This document shows, in pieces, positions 43,644 through 53,175 of a stretch of DNA of 64,000 bases. The position numbers and the translations under genes are program-made. The stretch is from contig NZ_LZSY01000087.1 of the NCBI RefSeq assembly GCF_001665625.1, positions 49,440-113,439 of the forward strand, read 5' to 3'. The stretch's first letter is position 1. Each line of letters opens with the position of its first letter. The stretch is from Mycolicibacterium peregrinum (GTDB lineage Bacteria; Actinomycetota; Actinomycetes; Mycobacteriales; Mycobacteriaceae). The notes under the pieces are model-generated. The model saw only the letters and a list, made by a program, of their open reading frames with translations. It was not told the origin of the DNA and did no database searches.

Positions 43644-44945
43644 ATGGCCAACAACACGACCCGGCGACGCGTTGCCGTTTTGGGTGGCAACAGAATTCCG
43701 TTCGCACGGTCCGACGGCGCCTACGCCAACGCCTCCAACCAGGACATGTTCACCGCCGCGCTGGACGGGCTGATCGAGCGCTTCGATCTGGCCGGTGAGC
43801 AGCTCGGTGCGGTGATCGGCGGCGCGGTGCTCAAACACAGCCGCGACTTCAACCTGATGCGCGAGTGCGTGCTGGGCAGCTCGTTGTCGCCGTACACGCC
43901 GGCCTTCGATCTTCAGCAGGCCTGCGGCACCGGCCTGCAGGCTGCGATCGTCGCTGCCAACGCCATTGCGCTGGGGCAATACGAGTCTGCGGCCACCGGC
44001 GGTGTGGACACCGCATCGGACGCCCCGATCGCGTTCGGCAACGATCTGCGGCAGGTTCTGCTGGGCCTGCGCCGGGCGAAGTCCAACGTGGACCGGCTCA
44101 AGCTGGTCGGCAAGCTGCCGGCCGCACTGGGCGTCGAGATCCCGGTCAACAGCGAGCCCCGCACCGGTATGTCGATGGGCGAGCACGCCGCCGTCACCGC
44201 CAAGAAGATGGGCATCAAGCGCGTCGACCAGGATGAACTGGCCGCCGCCAGCCACCGCAACATGGCCGCCGCCTACGACCGTGGCTTCTTCGACGACCTG
44301 GTCACCCCGTTCCTCGGGCTGTACCGCGACAACAATCTCCGGGCCGATTCCTCGGTGGAGAAGCTGGCCAAGCTCAAGCCGGTGTTCGGGGTCAAGGCCG
44401 GTGACGCGACCATGACCGCGGGCAACTCGACCCCACTGACCGACGGTGCCTCGGTGGCGCTGCTCGCCAGTGAGGACTGGGCCCAGGCGCACGGTCACGA
44501 GCCGCTGGCCTACTTCGTCGACGGCGAGACCGCGGCCGTCGATTACGTCAACGGGCCCGACGGGCTGCTGATGGCACCGACCTATGCGGTGCCTCGCCTG
44601 CTGGCCCGCAATGGGCTGACCCTTCAGGACTTCGACTTCTATGAGATCCACGAGGCGTTCGCCTCGGTGGTGCTGGCCACGCTGGCGGCCTGGGACTCCG
44701 ACGAGTACTGCAAGGAGCGCCTGGGTCTGGACAAGGCGCTCGGCAGCATCGACCGGAGCAAGCTCAACGTCAACGGTTCCTCGTTGGCAGCGGGTCACCC
44801 GTTCGCGGCCACCGGTGGCCGGATCGTGGCCCAGTTGGCCAAGCAACTGGCCGAGAAGAAGAAGGAGACGGGTAAGCCGGTGCGCGGCCTGATCTCTGTC
44901 TGCGCGGCCGGGGGACAGGGCGTCACCGCGATTTTGGAGGCGTAG
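43644..44945 (+). CDS. fadA2: Acetyl-CoA acyltransferase (thiolase) FadA2
   Basis: A 433-residue thiolase, orthologue of Rv0243, that cleaves 3-ketoacyl-CoA (or condenses acyl-CoA). The acylated Cys94 is in QQACGTG, His385 in AAGHPFAATGGR and Cys420 in SVCAAGGQG; the HEAFA motif is also present. GGAGGG precedes the ATG at 43644, which rules out the longer frame. With HtdX and FabG4 it can form a reverse or forward beta-oxidation module. A strong hairpin follows 100 bases downstream. Confidence 0.94.
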   Translation: MANNTTRRRVAVLGGNRIPFARSDGAYANASNQDMFTAALDGLIERFDLAGEQLGAVIGGAVLKHSRDFNLMRECVLGSSLSPYTPAFDLQQACGTGLQAAIVAANAIALGQYESAATGGVDTASDAPIAFGNDLRQVLLGLRRAKSNVDRLKLVGKLPAALGVEIPVNSEPRTGMSMGEHAAVTAKKMGIKRVDQDELAAASHRNMAAAYDRGFFDDLVTPFLGLYRDNNLRADSSVEKLAKLKPVFGVKAGDATMTAGNSTPLTDGASVALLASEDWAQAHGHEPLAYFVDGETAAVDYVNGPDGLLMAPTYAVPRLLARNGLTLQDFDFYEIHEAFASVVLATLAAWDSDEYCKERLGLDKALGSIDRSKLNVNGSSLAAGHPFAATGGRIVAQLAKQLAEKKKETGKPVRGLISVCAAGGQGVTAILEA

Positions 44946-45047
44946 CTTGCGGCGTGACCTCCGTAAACGCCCAGGCCGAAAACATCCGAAAAGTTTCTTT
45001 CGGGGATGTGTAACGGCCGCGGCATAGAGGTCGATACACGGGTAGCT

Positions 45048-45087
45048 CCGTGTTGCCGTCTGACCCCCCGACCCGACGGCAACACGG
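45048..45087 (+). terminator. Hairpin terminator after fadA2
   Basis: CCGTGTTGCCGTC (45048-45060) pairs perfectly with 45075-45087 around a 14-base loop. No T-run follows. Confidence 0.65.
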
Positions 45088-45315
45088 GGCGACCTAGCTT
45101 CAAATTCTCGGCAAATTCGGCCGTACTTTTCTCTGGTTTGAGGGGTACCCGAGGCGTACGATCGAGCGTACGACGGGTTCGGGAGTGACTGATCCAAAGA
45201 GTCGGTACAGGGGTGAAAGACCGGCTGCGTGAGACGAATTGAAACGCCCCCAGGTGTCCTCCCGAACCCGCCCTTATTTGTTTTGATCCCCGCATCGTCT
45301 GGCCCATACGGCCCG

Positions 45316-45321
45316 TAGCGT
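45316..45321 (+). promoter_or_regulatory. -10 hexamer of a leaderless LLM oxidoreductase mRNA
   Basis: TAGCGT followed by six bases and the ATG at 45328. Confidence 0.5.
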
Positions 45322-45327
45322 GGTGAC

Positions 45328-46239
45328 ATGCAGACCAGCCTCATCGCCTCGCTCAGTGACACCGGTGGCCGCTCCCCGATCGACGCCACAGTAGAGAATC
45401 TCGCGCAATTGCACGACGAGGGATTCCGGCGGGTCTGGATGACCCAGATGCCCTACGAACCGGACCTGCTGACCGTGCTCGCTGTCGCCTTCCGTGAGGT
45501 CGACGGGATCGAGGTGGGCACCGGCGTCATCCCGATCCAGAATCAGCACCCGATGCTGCTGGCGCAGCGTGCGCTCACTCTCAACCTGATCAGCGGCGGC
45601 CGGTTCCTGCTCGGCCTCGGCATGACCCATGCAGCGGTGACCGAGGGGATGTGGGGCATTCCGTGGGACAAGCCGGTGCGTCGGCTCCGTGAGTATCTGG
45701 ACGGACTACAACCGCTGTTGGCCGGCGAACCCGCCGACGCACCGGGCGAGACGGTGACCACGCGCGGCGCGCTGCAGATCCCGGGGGCGACGGCACCAGA
45801 TGTGTACATCGCCGCGTTGGGGCCACAACTGCTCAAGCTCGCGGGCCGTCGCACAGCGGGCACCGTCACCTGGATGACCGGCCCGACCACACTGGCCGAA
45901 CACGTGTCCCCGACACTGCGCGAGGCGGCCGGGGACCGCCCGGTCCGCGTCGTCGCGGCGCTTCCGGTCAGCGTCACCGATGACGTCGACGGCGCCCGTG
46001 CTCAGGCCGCCAAACAGTTCGCCATGTACGGGCACCTGCCGTCGTACCGTGCCATGCTCGACCGCGAGGGCTACGCCGGACCCGAGGACGCCGCCATCAT
46101 CGGTGACGAAAGCACTGTGGCAGAACGCATTCGGGCGCTCGGAACGATTGGTGTCGACGAATATGTCGGGGTGGTGTTCGACGCATCGCCCGAGAACCGG
46201 GCCCGCACAAGGGCGCTGCTGCGCTCGCTCGACAGCTGA
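45328..46239 (+). CDS. LLM-class (luciferase-like) F420-dependent oxidoreductase
   Basis: A 303-residue TIM-barrel protein of the bacterial luciferase superfamily. It has IEVGTGVIPIQNQHPMLLAQ, SGGRFLLGLG and LPVSVTDD-type segments, and lacks a large insertion. In mycobacteria such proteins generally use F420. The substrate is unknown. The start is supported by a -10 exactly at leaderless spacing. Confidence 0.85.
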   Translation: MQTSLIASLSDTGGRSPIDATVENLAQLHDEGFRRVWMTQMPYEPDLLTVLAVAFREVDGIEVGTGVIPIQNQHPMLLAQRALTLNLISGGRFLLGLGMTHAAVTEGMWGIPWDKPVRRLREYLDGLQPLLAGEPADAPGETVTTRGALQIPGATAPDVYIAALGPQLLKLAGRRTAGTVTWMTGPTTLAEHVSPTLREAAGDRPVRVVAALPVSVTDDVDGARAQAAKQFAMYGHLPSYRAMLDREGYAGPEDAAIIGDESTVAERIRALGTIGVDEYVGVVFDASPENRARTRALLRSLDS

Positions 46240-46344
46240 CGGGGATGATTGTCGCCGATCTGGCGGTTGCAGTCCTTGCCGGTGGCCGCAGGTGGATGTG
46301 GTTGCCGAGGCAAGCTTGACGCACCACCAGTAACGGAGGCCGCA

Positions 46345-47280
46345 TTGCCCACAACGTCATCAGCGGCAGACAGCCCCAGCATTCTCGTGATCGGGGCAGG
46401 AGAACTCGGCGCCGGCGTGTTGTTCGCTCTCTCCAATCACGTCGCGCGCCCTCCAGACGCAACTCTCGCGGTGCTCTTGCGGCCACCGTCAGCGGGTGCC
46501 GACGCGAACAGCGATGCGCGCCAAACGAAATTGGCGGAGGCGGGGATCACGGTAGAACATGCCGACGTCTCGACGGCGTCGGTGGCAGAGCTTGCGGCCG
46601 TAATGGGGCGGTACCACACGGTCATCAGCTGTGTCGGTTTCGCGGCGGGGCCGGGCACACAGCGCAAACTCGCTCGATCGGCCCTCGCGGCCGGAGTGCC
46701 GCGGTTCTTCCCATGGCAGTTCGGTGTCGACTATGACGAGATAGGCCGCGGTAGCGCGCAGCCGCTGTTCGATGAGCAGCTCGACGTGCGTGACCTGCTG
46801 CGAGGCCAGCACACCACGGAGTGGGTGATCGTCTCCACCGGCATGTTCACCAGTTTCCTGTTCGACCCCGAGTTCGGCGTCGTGGATCTGCCTGCCGGTA
46901 CCGTGCATGCGCTCGGAAGTTGGGACAACCAAGTCACCCTCACCACTCCCGAAGATATCGGGACACTGACCGCCGATATCGTCTTCGCCGAACCGCGACT
47001 TCGCGACACTGTTGTCTATCTCGCCGGGGACACCATCAGCTACCGCGAACTCGCCGATATCGTCGAACGGCTCCGTGGGAGTGCGGTGAACCGCACGCTG
47101 TGGACCGATGACTTCCTGGCCGAGCAATTGCGGCAGCACCCAGAGGACACGATGAGCAAGTACCGGGCGGTGTTCGCCCGCACCAACGGTGTTGCCTGGC
47201 CGAAAGACCAGTCCTACAACGCTGTTCGCGGGATCACCACCACGACCGCCGAGGAATGGGCGCGGACGAACCTGGCGTGA
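46345..47280 (+). CDS. NmrA-like/aromatic alcohol reductase family NAD(P)-binding protein
   Basis: A 311-residue atypical SDR. The Rossmann motif is ILVIGAGELGAGVL at the N terminus, and later PRFFPWQFGVDYDEIG matches the isoflavone-reductase-like group. It may reduce an aromatic or enone substrate, or act as a redox sensor like NmrA. The TTG start at 46345 is chosen because GGAGG lies 5 bases upstream; the longer frame has a Cys/Gly-rich non-homologous extension. It is probably expressed with the LLM gene. Confidence 0.78.
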   Translation: MPTTSSAADSPSILVIGAGELGAGVLFALSNHVARPPDATLAVLLRPPSAGADANSDARQTKLAEAGITVEHADVSTASVAELAAVMGRYHTVISCVGFAAGPGTQRKLARSALAAGVPRFFPWQFGVDYDEIGRGSAQPLFDEQLDVRDLLRGQHTTEWVIVSTGMFTSFLFDPEFGVVDLPAGTVHALGSWDNQVTLTTPEDIGTLTADIVFAEPRLRDTVVYLAGDTISYRELADIVERLRGSAVNRTLWTDDFLAEQLRQHPEDTMSKYRAVFARTNGVAWPKDQSYNAVRGITTTTAEEWARTNLA

Positions 47281-47290
47281 TGTCCGGCGG

Positions 47291-50194
47291 CTAAGTCGAT
47301 GTGGTCGGCTCGGGCTCGGATTCCGGCTCGAGCAGTTTGCGAACCGAGGTGCGAGATCCGTACGGGCGCAACATGCGACTGGCCGGGCGGGGCCGCACGA
47401 TCTGCGGCCACCAGAACCACCGGCCGAGCAGCGCCGCGATGGACGGCGTCATGAACGACCGCACGATCAAGGTGTCGAAGAGCAGACCGAGGCCGATGGT
47501 GGTACCGATCTGCCCGAGCACGATGAGATCGCTGAAGATGAACGAGGACATGGTGGCGGCGAACACCAGGCCGGCCGCGGTCACCACCCGGCCGGTCCCG
47601 GCCATGGCGCGGATGACGCCGGTCTTGAGACCGGCCCCGATCTCTTCCTGGAATCGGGATATCAGCAGCAGGTTGTAGTCCGCTCCGACCGCCAGCAGCA
47701 GGATGATGGCCAGAGCCAACACGATCCAGTACAGCTGGATGCCGAAGATGTACTGCCACACCAGAACTGACAGACCGAACGACGCTCCCAACGACAGCAC
47801 GACCGTGCCGACGATGACCATCGCGGCGACCAGGCTGCGGGTGATGAACATCATGATGAGCAAGATCAGGCTGATGGCTGCCAACGCGGCGATCAGCAGG
47901 TCGTACTTGGCGCCGTCCTGAATGTCCTTGTACGCAGAAGCAGTTCCGGCCACGTAGATCTTGGCGTCCGACAGCGGCGTGGCCTTGATCGCGTCGAAGG
48001 CGGAGTCCTTGAGCGCATCGATGTGCGAAATACCCTCGGGTGTGGCGGGAGTGCCCTCATGCGTGATGATCATGCGGGCGGCCTTGCCGTCGGGTGACAT
48101 GAACAGTTTCAGGCCACGTTTGAAGTCGGGGTTGTCGAAGGCTTCCGGCGGCAGATAGAACGAGTCGTCATTCTTCGCGGAGTCGAAGGCCTGGCCCATC
48201 GCAGTCGAATTCTCGAGGGCTTCCTGGGACTGCGAGTTGGTGCCGGCCGTGGTGGCGTAGTTGGACAGGGTCAGATCACGGTTGCGCTCCTGGATGGCGA
48301 TCTGCGGCGGCAGCAGCGCCACGAGTTTCGGCTGGAGGGCGTCGAGCTTGTCCAGGCTCGCGGTGATCTGACCGAACTGGTCGCTGAGCTTGTCGATCCC
48401 GTCGAGCGCATCGAAAACCGACCTCAACGCCGCGCACATGGGGATGTCGAAACAGTGTGGTTCCCAGTAGAAGTAGTTGCGCAAGGGGCGGAACTGATCG
48501 TCAAAGTTGGCGATCTTGTCGCGCAGGTCGTTCACGATCGCGACGGTGTCGTGGAACGCCTGCGTCTGCTCATGGGTGGCGGCGGCACTGGCCTGCTGCA
48601 AGGAGACCTGCTGCTTGAGGATGTTGATCGTGTTGGACAGCTCGCCTGCCTGCTTGAGCAGATCGGCGGCGCGGTCCTGCTGGTAACCCAGATTCATGAT
48701 CTGGCTGGCGCTTTGCGCGCTGATCTGAAATGGGATGGAGCTGTGCTTGATCGGTGTGCCCAGTGGTCGGGTGATCGACTGGACCAGGGCAATGCCGCGG
48801 GTGTGCAGAACGGCCTTGGCAACGCGTTCGAGCACCAGCATGTCCGCGGGGTTGCGCATGTCGTGATCGGTTTCGATCATCAGCAGCTCGGGGTTCAGCC
48901 GGGCTTCGGAGAAGTGGCGGGTGGCGGCGGTGTAGCCGATGTTGGCCGGTGCTGATTCCGGTAGGTAGGGGCGGCCGTCGTAGCTGGTCTTGTAGCCCGG
49001 CAGGGCGAGTAGGCCGACGAGCGCGATCAGACACGACACCACCAGGATGGGACCGGGCCACCGCACTATCGCGGTGCCGATGCGCCGCCAGCGCGGTGCC
49101 CGTGGATTGCGTTTCGGCTCGAGGAGTCCGAATCGGCTCCCGATGGTCAGTACGGCGGGCCCGAGCGTCAGTGCGGCCACCAGCGTCACCAGCACGCCGA
49201 TGGCGGCGGGTACGCCCAGGGTCTGGAAGTAGGGGAGTCGGGTGAAGTGCAGGCAGGCCACGGCTCCGGCGATGGTCAGCCCGGAGCCGACGATGACGTG
49301 GACGGTGCCGCGAAACATGTCGTAGTACGCGGCTTCGCGGTCCATGCCACGGCTACGCGCCTCGTGATAGCGGCCGACGATGAAGATGCCGTAGTCCGTA
49401 CCCGCAGCGATCGCCAACAGCGTCAGCAGGTTCGTCGAATAGGTGGACAGACCGATGACCCCGGAGTGCGCGAGCGCGGCGACGACACCGCGCGCGGCCG
49501 CCAGTTCGATGAGGACGGTGACGAGCATGAGGAGCATCGTGACCAGGGATCGGTAGACCACGAGCAGCATCACCGCGATGACCAAGAAGGTTATGCCGGT
49601 GACCTTTTCGGTGCCCTCGCTACCCACCTCGAAGTTGTCGGTGATGAGCGGCGCGGCGCCGGTGACGTAGGCCTTGACCCCGGGCGGTGGTGGGACACTC
49701 GCCACGATCTCGCGGATGGCGTCGACGGACTGGTTGGACAATGCCTCGCCCTGGTTGCCGGCCAGGTACACCTGCACCAGAGCGGCCTTGCCGTCCTTGC
49801 TCTGTGAGCCGCCCGCGGTGAGCGGGTCTCCCCAGAAGTCCTGGATGTGCTCGACGTGCTCGGTGTCCTCGGCAAGCTTTTTCACCAGGGTGTCGTAGAA
49901 GCGGTGGGCATCATCGCCGAGCGGCTGATCACCTTCGAGCACGATCATGGCTGCGCTGTCGGAGTTGAACTCGTCGAAGACCTGGCCGATGTGGCGCATC
50001 GCCATGGTCGACGGTGCATCGGGCGCGTTGAGCCCCACCGAACGTGCTGCGCCGACGACCTCCAGTTGTGGCACAAGGATGTTCGTCAATGCGGCGATGG
50101 CCACCCACACGAGCACGATCGGTACCGCGAGCATGCGGATGGTCCGCGACGTCCTGGAGCGGACGTCTGCGCCTTCGGCGTGCTGCCCGCTCAT
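47291..50194 (-). CDS. MmpL-family RND transporter
   Basis: A 967-residue MmpL4/MmpL5-type exporter with a first helix ([19 protein letters not shown]), two five- to six-helix bundles and two large periplasmic loops; the second loop carries a long helical hairpin (about 480-640). Proton-relay Asp-Tyr pairs are seen in GTDYGIFI and GADYNLLL. It exports lipids or siderophores with its MmpS partner. The ATG at 50194 overlaps the mmpS stop (ATGA). A divergent tetR probably regulates it. Confidence 0.93.
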   Translation of the reverse strand: MSGQHAEGADVRSRTSRTIRMLAVPIVLVWVAIAALTNILVPQLEVVGAARSVGLNAPDAPSTMAMRHIGQVFDEFNSDSAAMIVLEGDQPLGDDAHRFYDTLVKKLAEDTEHVEHIQDFWGDPLTAGGSQSKDGKAALVQVYLAGNQGEALSNQSVDAIREIVASVPPPPGVKAYVTGAAPLITDNFEVGSEGTEKVTGITFLVIAVMLLVVYRSLVTMLLMLVTVLIELAAARGVVAALAHSGVIGLSTYSTNLLTLLAIAAGTDYGIFIVGRYHEARSRGMDREAAYYDMFRGTVHVIVGSGLTIAGAVACLHFTRLPYFQTLGVPAAIGVLVTLVAALTLGPAVLTIGSRFGLLEPKRNPRAPRWRRIGTAIVRWPGPILVVSCLIALVGLLALPGYKTSYDGRPYLPESAPANIGYTAATRHFSEARLNPELLMIETDHDMRNPADMLVLERVAKAVLHTRGIALVQSITRPLGTPIKHSSIPFQISAQSASQIMNLGYQQDRAADLLKQAGELSNTINILKQQVSLQQASAAATHEQTQAFHDTVAIVNDLRDKIANFDDQFRPLRNYFYWEPHCFDIPMCAALRSVFDALDGIDKLSDQFGQITASLDKLDALQPKLVALLPPQIAIQERNRDLTLSNYATTAGTNSQSQEALENSTAMGQAFDSAKNDDSFYLPPEAFDNPDFKRGLKLFMSPDGKAARMIITHEGTPATPEGISHIDALKDSAFDAIKATPLSDAKIYVAGTASAYKDIQDGAKYDLLIAALAAISLILLIMMFITRSLVAAMVIVGTVVLSLGASFGLSVLVWQYIFGIQLYWIVLALAIILLLAVGADYNLLLISRFQEEIGAGLKTGVIRAMAGTGRVVTAAGLVFAATMSSFIFSDLIVLGQIGTTIGLGLLFDTLIVRSFMTPSIAALLGRWFWWPQIVRPRPASRMLRPYGSRTSVRKLLEPESEPEPTTST

Positions 50195-50637
50195 GCCGAC
50201 TTGTCCAAGCATGCGATGTAGCCGTTCACGTTATCGGTGGACCTTTCGTCCTTGACGACACCGTTGACGGTGATGCGGCAGCCGATGTATTCGCCGTCGC
50301 CTTGCGCCCGCAGGTCGGCGAACATGGTCGGGTCATCGGTGACCAGGGTCTGCGACCAGGGCAGCGTCACGTCCTCGGCCCGCTGGGGTTGTGCGTCGAT
50401 GTCCAGGTAATTGATGGTGGCTACCGAGCCCGGTGATCCGAATACTTCGAAGAGAACCCGTTTCGGGTTGTATCCGGTGTTCTCCAGGGCGTCGGCACTG
50501 GGGCGTGACACCTCGTTGTCGGAACCGAATATGCCGTGTAGTCGGCTGACGGTGAACGCGACGACCGCCACCACGAGCACGGCCACGATCACCGTCCAGC
50601 GCCGCCTTATCAGGCTGCCTACCGAGATCCCCTGCAT
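50191..50637 (-). CDS. MmpS-family accessory protein
   Basis: A 148-residue partner of the MmpL exporter: N-terminal helix ([16 protein letters not shown]), then a beta-rich periplasmic domain with the family features [20 protein letters not shown] and two Cys ([10 protein letters not shown] and YIACLD) likely forming a disulphide. The start at 50637 gives the family length. It is coupled to mmpL by a 4-base overlap. Confidence 0.9.
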   Translation of the reverse strand: MQGISVGSLIRRRWTVIVAVLVVAVVAFTVSRLHGIFGSDNEVSRPSADALENTGYNPKRVLFEVFGSPGSVATINYLDIDAQPQRAEDVTLPWSQTLVTDDPTMFADLRAQGDGEYIGCRITVNGVVKDERSTDNVNGYIACLDKSA

Positions 50638-50711
50638 CTCAGAGCCTTTCGACAACGGGCGCTCTGCGCGCCGTGAGGCGAGAGTCTTTGGCCGTTCCAA
50701 GCACCTGAACG

Positions 50712-50725
50712 GTACCGTACGGTAC
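50712..50725. promoter_or_regulatory. Palindromic operator between mmpS and tetR
   Basis: GTACCGTACGGTAC is a perfect 14-base palindrome, embedded in a longer run with a second overlapping palindrome ACGGTACCGT. It includes TANNNT hexamers and lies 75 and 50 bases from the two starts, as expected for TetR control of an mmpSL operon and itself. Confidence 0.6.
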
Positions 50726-50774
50726 AGTCGATTGCAGGGCAAGGCCTACAGGCAAGTGGCCGTGGTTGCCCGCT

Positions 50775-51401
50775 ATGGAAAGGTTTTCAGTGTCACCCGC
50801 TTCGACCGCCTCGTCGCATGACGTCTCACCGCCGGCCCCGGCGACACAGTGGACCGAGCGCGAATCGGAGTTGTTGGCGGTCACCCTGCGTCTGTTGCAG
50901 CAGCACGGATACGACCGGCTGACGGTGGAAGCCGTCGCGACCGAAGCGAAGTCGAGCAAGGCCACCATCTACCGCCGGTGGCCCTCGAAGACCGAGCTGG
51001 TCCTGGCAGCCTTCATCGAGGGCACCCGGATCCAGTTGGTGCCGCCTCGCACGGGCGCGCTGCGGACCGATCTGCTGAGTATCGGCTCGTCGGTGTGCGC
51101 ACAGGCACGCGAGCACGGCAGCACGATGAGCGCGATCATGTCCGAGGTGGCGCACAGCCCGGAATTGAGTGCGGCGCTGCAGAATCAGTTCGTTCTGCAG
51201 CGCAAGAAGCTGATGACCGAAGTGCTGACGGATGCGGTCAACCGGGGTGAGATCACCGCCGCGGCGGTGCACAACGAGTTGTGGGATGTGATGCCCGGGT
51301 ATCTGGTGTTCCGGTCCCTGATCCCGGGACGTCCGCCGACCGAGGAGACGGTTCGGGCGCTCGTGGACGACGTGTTGATGCCCAGCCTGACCCGGTTCTG
51401 A
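50775..51401 (+). CDS. TetR-family regulator of the mmpSL operon
   Basis: A protein of about 208 residues with the HTH in YDRLTVEAVATEAKSSKATIYRRWPSK, a Rv0302/RamR-like subgroup signature (ATIYRRWP). The ligand domain resembles TetR_C regulators of drug exporters. It is divergent from mmpS/mmpL across the palindrome at 50712, so it is the likely repressor. ATG 50775 or TTG 50766 start. Confidence 0.88.
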   Translation: MERFSVSPASTASSHDVSPPAPATQWTERESELLAVTLRLLQQHGYDRLTVEAVATEAKSSKATIYRRWPSKTELVLAAFIEGTRIQLVPPRTGALRTDLLSIGSSVCAQAREHGSTMSAIMSEVAHSPELSAALQNQFVLQRKKLMTEVLTDAVNRGEITAAAVHNELWDVMPGYLVFRSLIPGRPPTEETVRALVDDVLMPSLTRF

Positions 51402-51405
51402 CCTG

Positions 51406-51699
51406 TCAGCGGCGGCGCCACCACACGAGCAGGCCTACCGCCGCGAGCACGGCAAGCGCAGCGGCCACCGGAACCGCCGGTTTGGACCGCGCGGCCTCGG
51501 TTGCGGCGTGGGCCCGGTCGACGAAGGCTTCCTTGGTCTCGACTGCCTTGTCCTGTGCCCGGCCCTTGACGTCGAGTTTGTCCGACAGCGCAGCCACCGT
51601 CTCACCCAGCTCGCTGCGCGTCTTGTCGATATCGGACTGGAGTTCGTCGATGCCGGCGTCTGGCCCCGGTTCGGGCGGAAGGCGATCAGCGGTGGCCAT
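51406..51699 (-). CDS. DUF3618 membrane-anchored protein
   Basis: A 97-residue protein: helical acidic N-terminal part with the DUF3618 core IDELQSDIDKTRSELGETV, and a C-terminal helix ending in VGLLVWWRRR. It probably lies on the inner membrane next to the holin-like protein whose gene it overlaps by 14 bases. Function unknown; such genes occur together with DUF4235 genes in actinobacterial envelope-stress clusters. Confidence 0.82.
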   Translation of the reverse strand: MATADRLPPEPGPDAGIDELQSDIDKTRSELGETVAALSDKLDVKGRAQDKAVETKEAFVDRAHAATEAARSKPAVPVAAALAVLAAVGLLVWWRRR

Positions 51700-52096
51700 G
51701 TCGTGCCTCCTTGAGCTCGTCGAGATCCTGCTTGACGCTGTCGACCGATTGGCTCGCCGGCGGCGGTACCTGTTTGGCTTGGCTGCGGCTGACCAGCGCG
51801 GCCACCCCGGCCCCGAGGAACAGCACCGCGGCGACGATGAGCGCGGCCGCCCATACCGGCAGGGCCAGCGCGATCGCCGCCACGGCGGCGGCGACGACCG
51901 TCATCAGGCCCAGCACCGCCAGCAGGCCGGCAGCGCTGATCAGCCCGGCGCCGAGTCCGGCGTGGCGCGCCGACTCCTGGAATTCGCGTTGCGCCAATCG
52001 CAGCTCGTCGCGTACCAGCCGTGTGGTCTGCTGCTGTAGTTGGCCGAGGAGCTCGGCCGTGGACGCTTCGTTGATGGTTTTGGGTTCGGTAGTCAT
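51686..52096 (-). CDS. Phage-holin-like superfamily III membrane protein (DUF1469)
   Basis: A 136-residue protein with two adjacent long hydrophobic helices (about 55-105), flanked by an amphipathic N-terminal helix (QTTRLVRDELRLAQREFQE) and a polar C-terminal tail. This is the actinobacterial DUF1469/holin_3_6 family, not a true phage holin. It is first gene of the pair with DUF3618. The ATG at 52096 gives MTTEPKTINEAS, the usual family start. Confidence 0.82.
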   Translation of the reverse strand: MTTEPKTINEASTAELLGQLQQQTTRLVRDELRLAQREFQESARHAGLGAGLISAAGLLAVLGLMTVVAAAVAAIALALPVWAAALIVAAVLFLGAGVAALVSRSQAKQVPPPASQSVDSVKQDLDELKEARHGHR

Positions 52097-52220
52097 CGGT
52101 GGGCCTTTCCCCATGCGTACTACTTCTCACACAGCTGTGCCCGACGCAGGGCCCGGCAAAACCTCGTACCGCCGCCGGAACCCGTTAGAACCGGTCGGTT
52201 CGGGGTATCCGCACTGTCAG

Positions 52221-52241
52221 CCCGAAAGCCGTTCTTTCGGG
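52221..52241. repeat. Short perfect hairpin upstream of the DUF4235 gene
   Basis: CCCGAAAG, five bases, CTTTCGGG. It sits 24 bases before the GTG and could affect the 5' UTR. A second small dyad, GAACCG-GT-CGGTTC, lies about 30 bases further upstream. Confidence 0.45.
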
Positions 52242-52265
52242 GCCTGGACGATGCGAGGAGAACCC

Positions 52266-52538
52266 GTGAGCCGACTCTCGAAAACGCTGTACCTGCCGCT
52301 GTCGATGGCGACGAGCGTGGGCGGGGGACTGTTGGCCGGCGCGTTGTTCACCCAGATCTGGAAGCGCATCGATGAGCCGAATCTGGAACCGCCCGACCCC
52401 AAAGATCTCGAAAGGTCCACCGCCAAAGCGCTGACGGCTGCGGCCCTGCAGGGCTTGGTGTTCGGCTTGGTCCGCGCCGCCGTCGACCGGGCGGGAGCCA
52501 AGGGCTACCGGGCGCTGGCCCATGAATCGCCCGTGTAG
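52266..52538 (+). CDS. DUF4235 domain membrane protein
   Basis: A 90-residue protein with two hydrophobic segments (MATSVGGGLLAGALFTQIW and ALTAAALQGLVFGLVRA), matching the DUF4235 family. The GTG at 52266 is fixed by GAGGAG upstream. It is divergent from the holin/DUF3618 pair and likely co-regulated with it. Confidence 0.8.
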   Translation: MSRLSKTLYLPLSMATSVGGGLLAGALFTQIWKRIDEPNLEPPDPKDLERSTAKALTAAALQGLVFGLVRAAVDRAGAKGYRALAHESPV

Positions 52539-52573
52539 CGTTCCGCCGCCGCGGGCCATTCAGGCATCCCCGA

Positions 52574-53065
52574 TCAATCGGCCCAGGCCCTTCGACTGGT
52601 TGCGCGGACGCGGCTGACCGCGATGTGATGCGACCCGTCGCAGTGTGCGGCGGGGATGAGCGGGTCGATTCGGCGGGCGTCGGCGCGGTTGATGTGTCGA
52701 CCGAGCGCACGCTTTTGCGACGTGGTCAGCGAGCGGTCGCGGCGGGCCAGCAGCTCCAGTTGCTGCCAGCTCAGCCCGTCGAGTTCACCATCGGTGTCGT
52801 GCGTGGCGACGACGACGCATCCGCGCAGCAGCGGAACCGTCTTGGGGGTGAAAGCTGTTGTGGCCAGCAGGAGTTCGGTTGCCTTCCGGTTCACGTGACG
52901 CTGGCATGAGTGTGTTGACGGGCTGAACCAGAAGTCGAACTGCCGATCCGCGGAGGTCAGGCAGTGCAGCCCGTGGTCGTGGACGAGCTGGTTGATATCG
53001 GCGGTGGTGTAGGCCCGGGTTTCATAGACGGCGCCATAGACGCTGAAATATAGGACGGTGTTCAT
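52574..53065 (-). CDS. Conserved hypothetical protein
   Basis: A 163-residue soluble protein starting MNTVLYFSVYGAVYETRAY, with Cys and His pairs (HGLHCLTSADRQFDFWF and THSCQRHVNRKATELLL) that might bind metal, and a basic C terminus. I recognise no family. The upstream region has an imperfect CTGTTTCAG/CTGATACAG repeat. Codon use looks normal for the window. Confidence 0.6.
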   Translation of the reverse strand: MNTVLYFSVYGAVYETRAYTTADINQLVHDHGLHCLTSADRQFDFWFSPSTHSCQRHVNRKATELLLATTAFTPKTVPLLRGCVVVATHDTDGELDGLSWQQLELLARRDRSLTTSQKRALGRHINRADARRIDPLIPAAHCDGSHHIAVSRVRATSRRAWAD

Positions 53066-53175
53066 GGTGGTGATCCATTCGCCTCTTTCTGTTTCAGTGC
53101 GGTCGCGGACTCGCGCCGCTGATACAGAAGTTACCCATGTGGCAAATGGGATAAACCGCGATAACGATCAGGACA

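Larger units (their letters stand above)
44946..45327. other. 382-base intergenic region after fadA2
   Basis: No gene is visible. It contains a perfect 13-base hairpin (45048-45087), a second stem (45147-45178: ACCCG, CGTACG, loop, CGTACG, CGGGT) and the leaderless promoter of the next gene at 45316. In M. tuberculosis the interval between fadA2 and fadE5 carries the SigF-controlled small RNA F6. I could not find a clean SigF promoter here, so an F6 homologue is only possible. Confidence 0.45.

Noticed and set aside
45140..45300. Possible riboswitch upstream of the LLM oxidoreductase
   Set aside because: Conserved cores of cobalamin, TPP, SAM-IV, glycine and cyclic-dinucleotide riboswitches were looked for by eye and not found; the gene also has a leaderless promoter, leaving no room for one.
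43536..45389. 617-codon minus-strand frame opposite fadA2
   Set aside because: It reads through the thiolase and the terminator hairpin and has no recognisable domain; codon pattern is that of a complement frame.
51686..52096. Holin-like gene as evidence of a prophage
   Set aside because: The family is chromosomal in actinobacteria and no integrase, capsid, terminase or attachment repeat is present.
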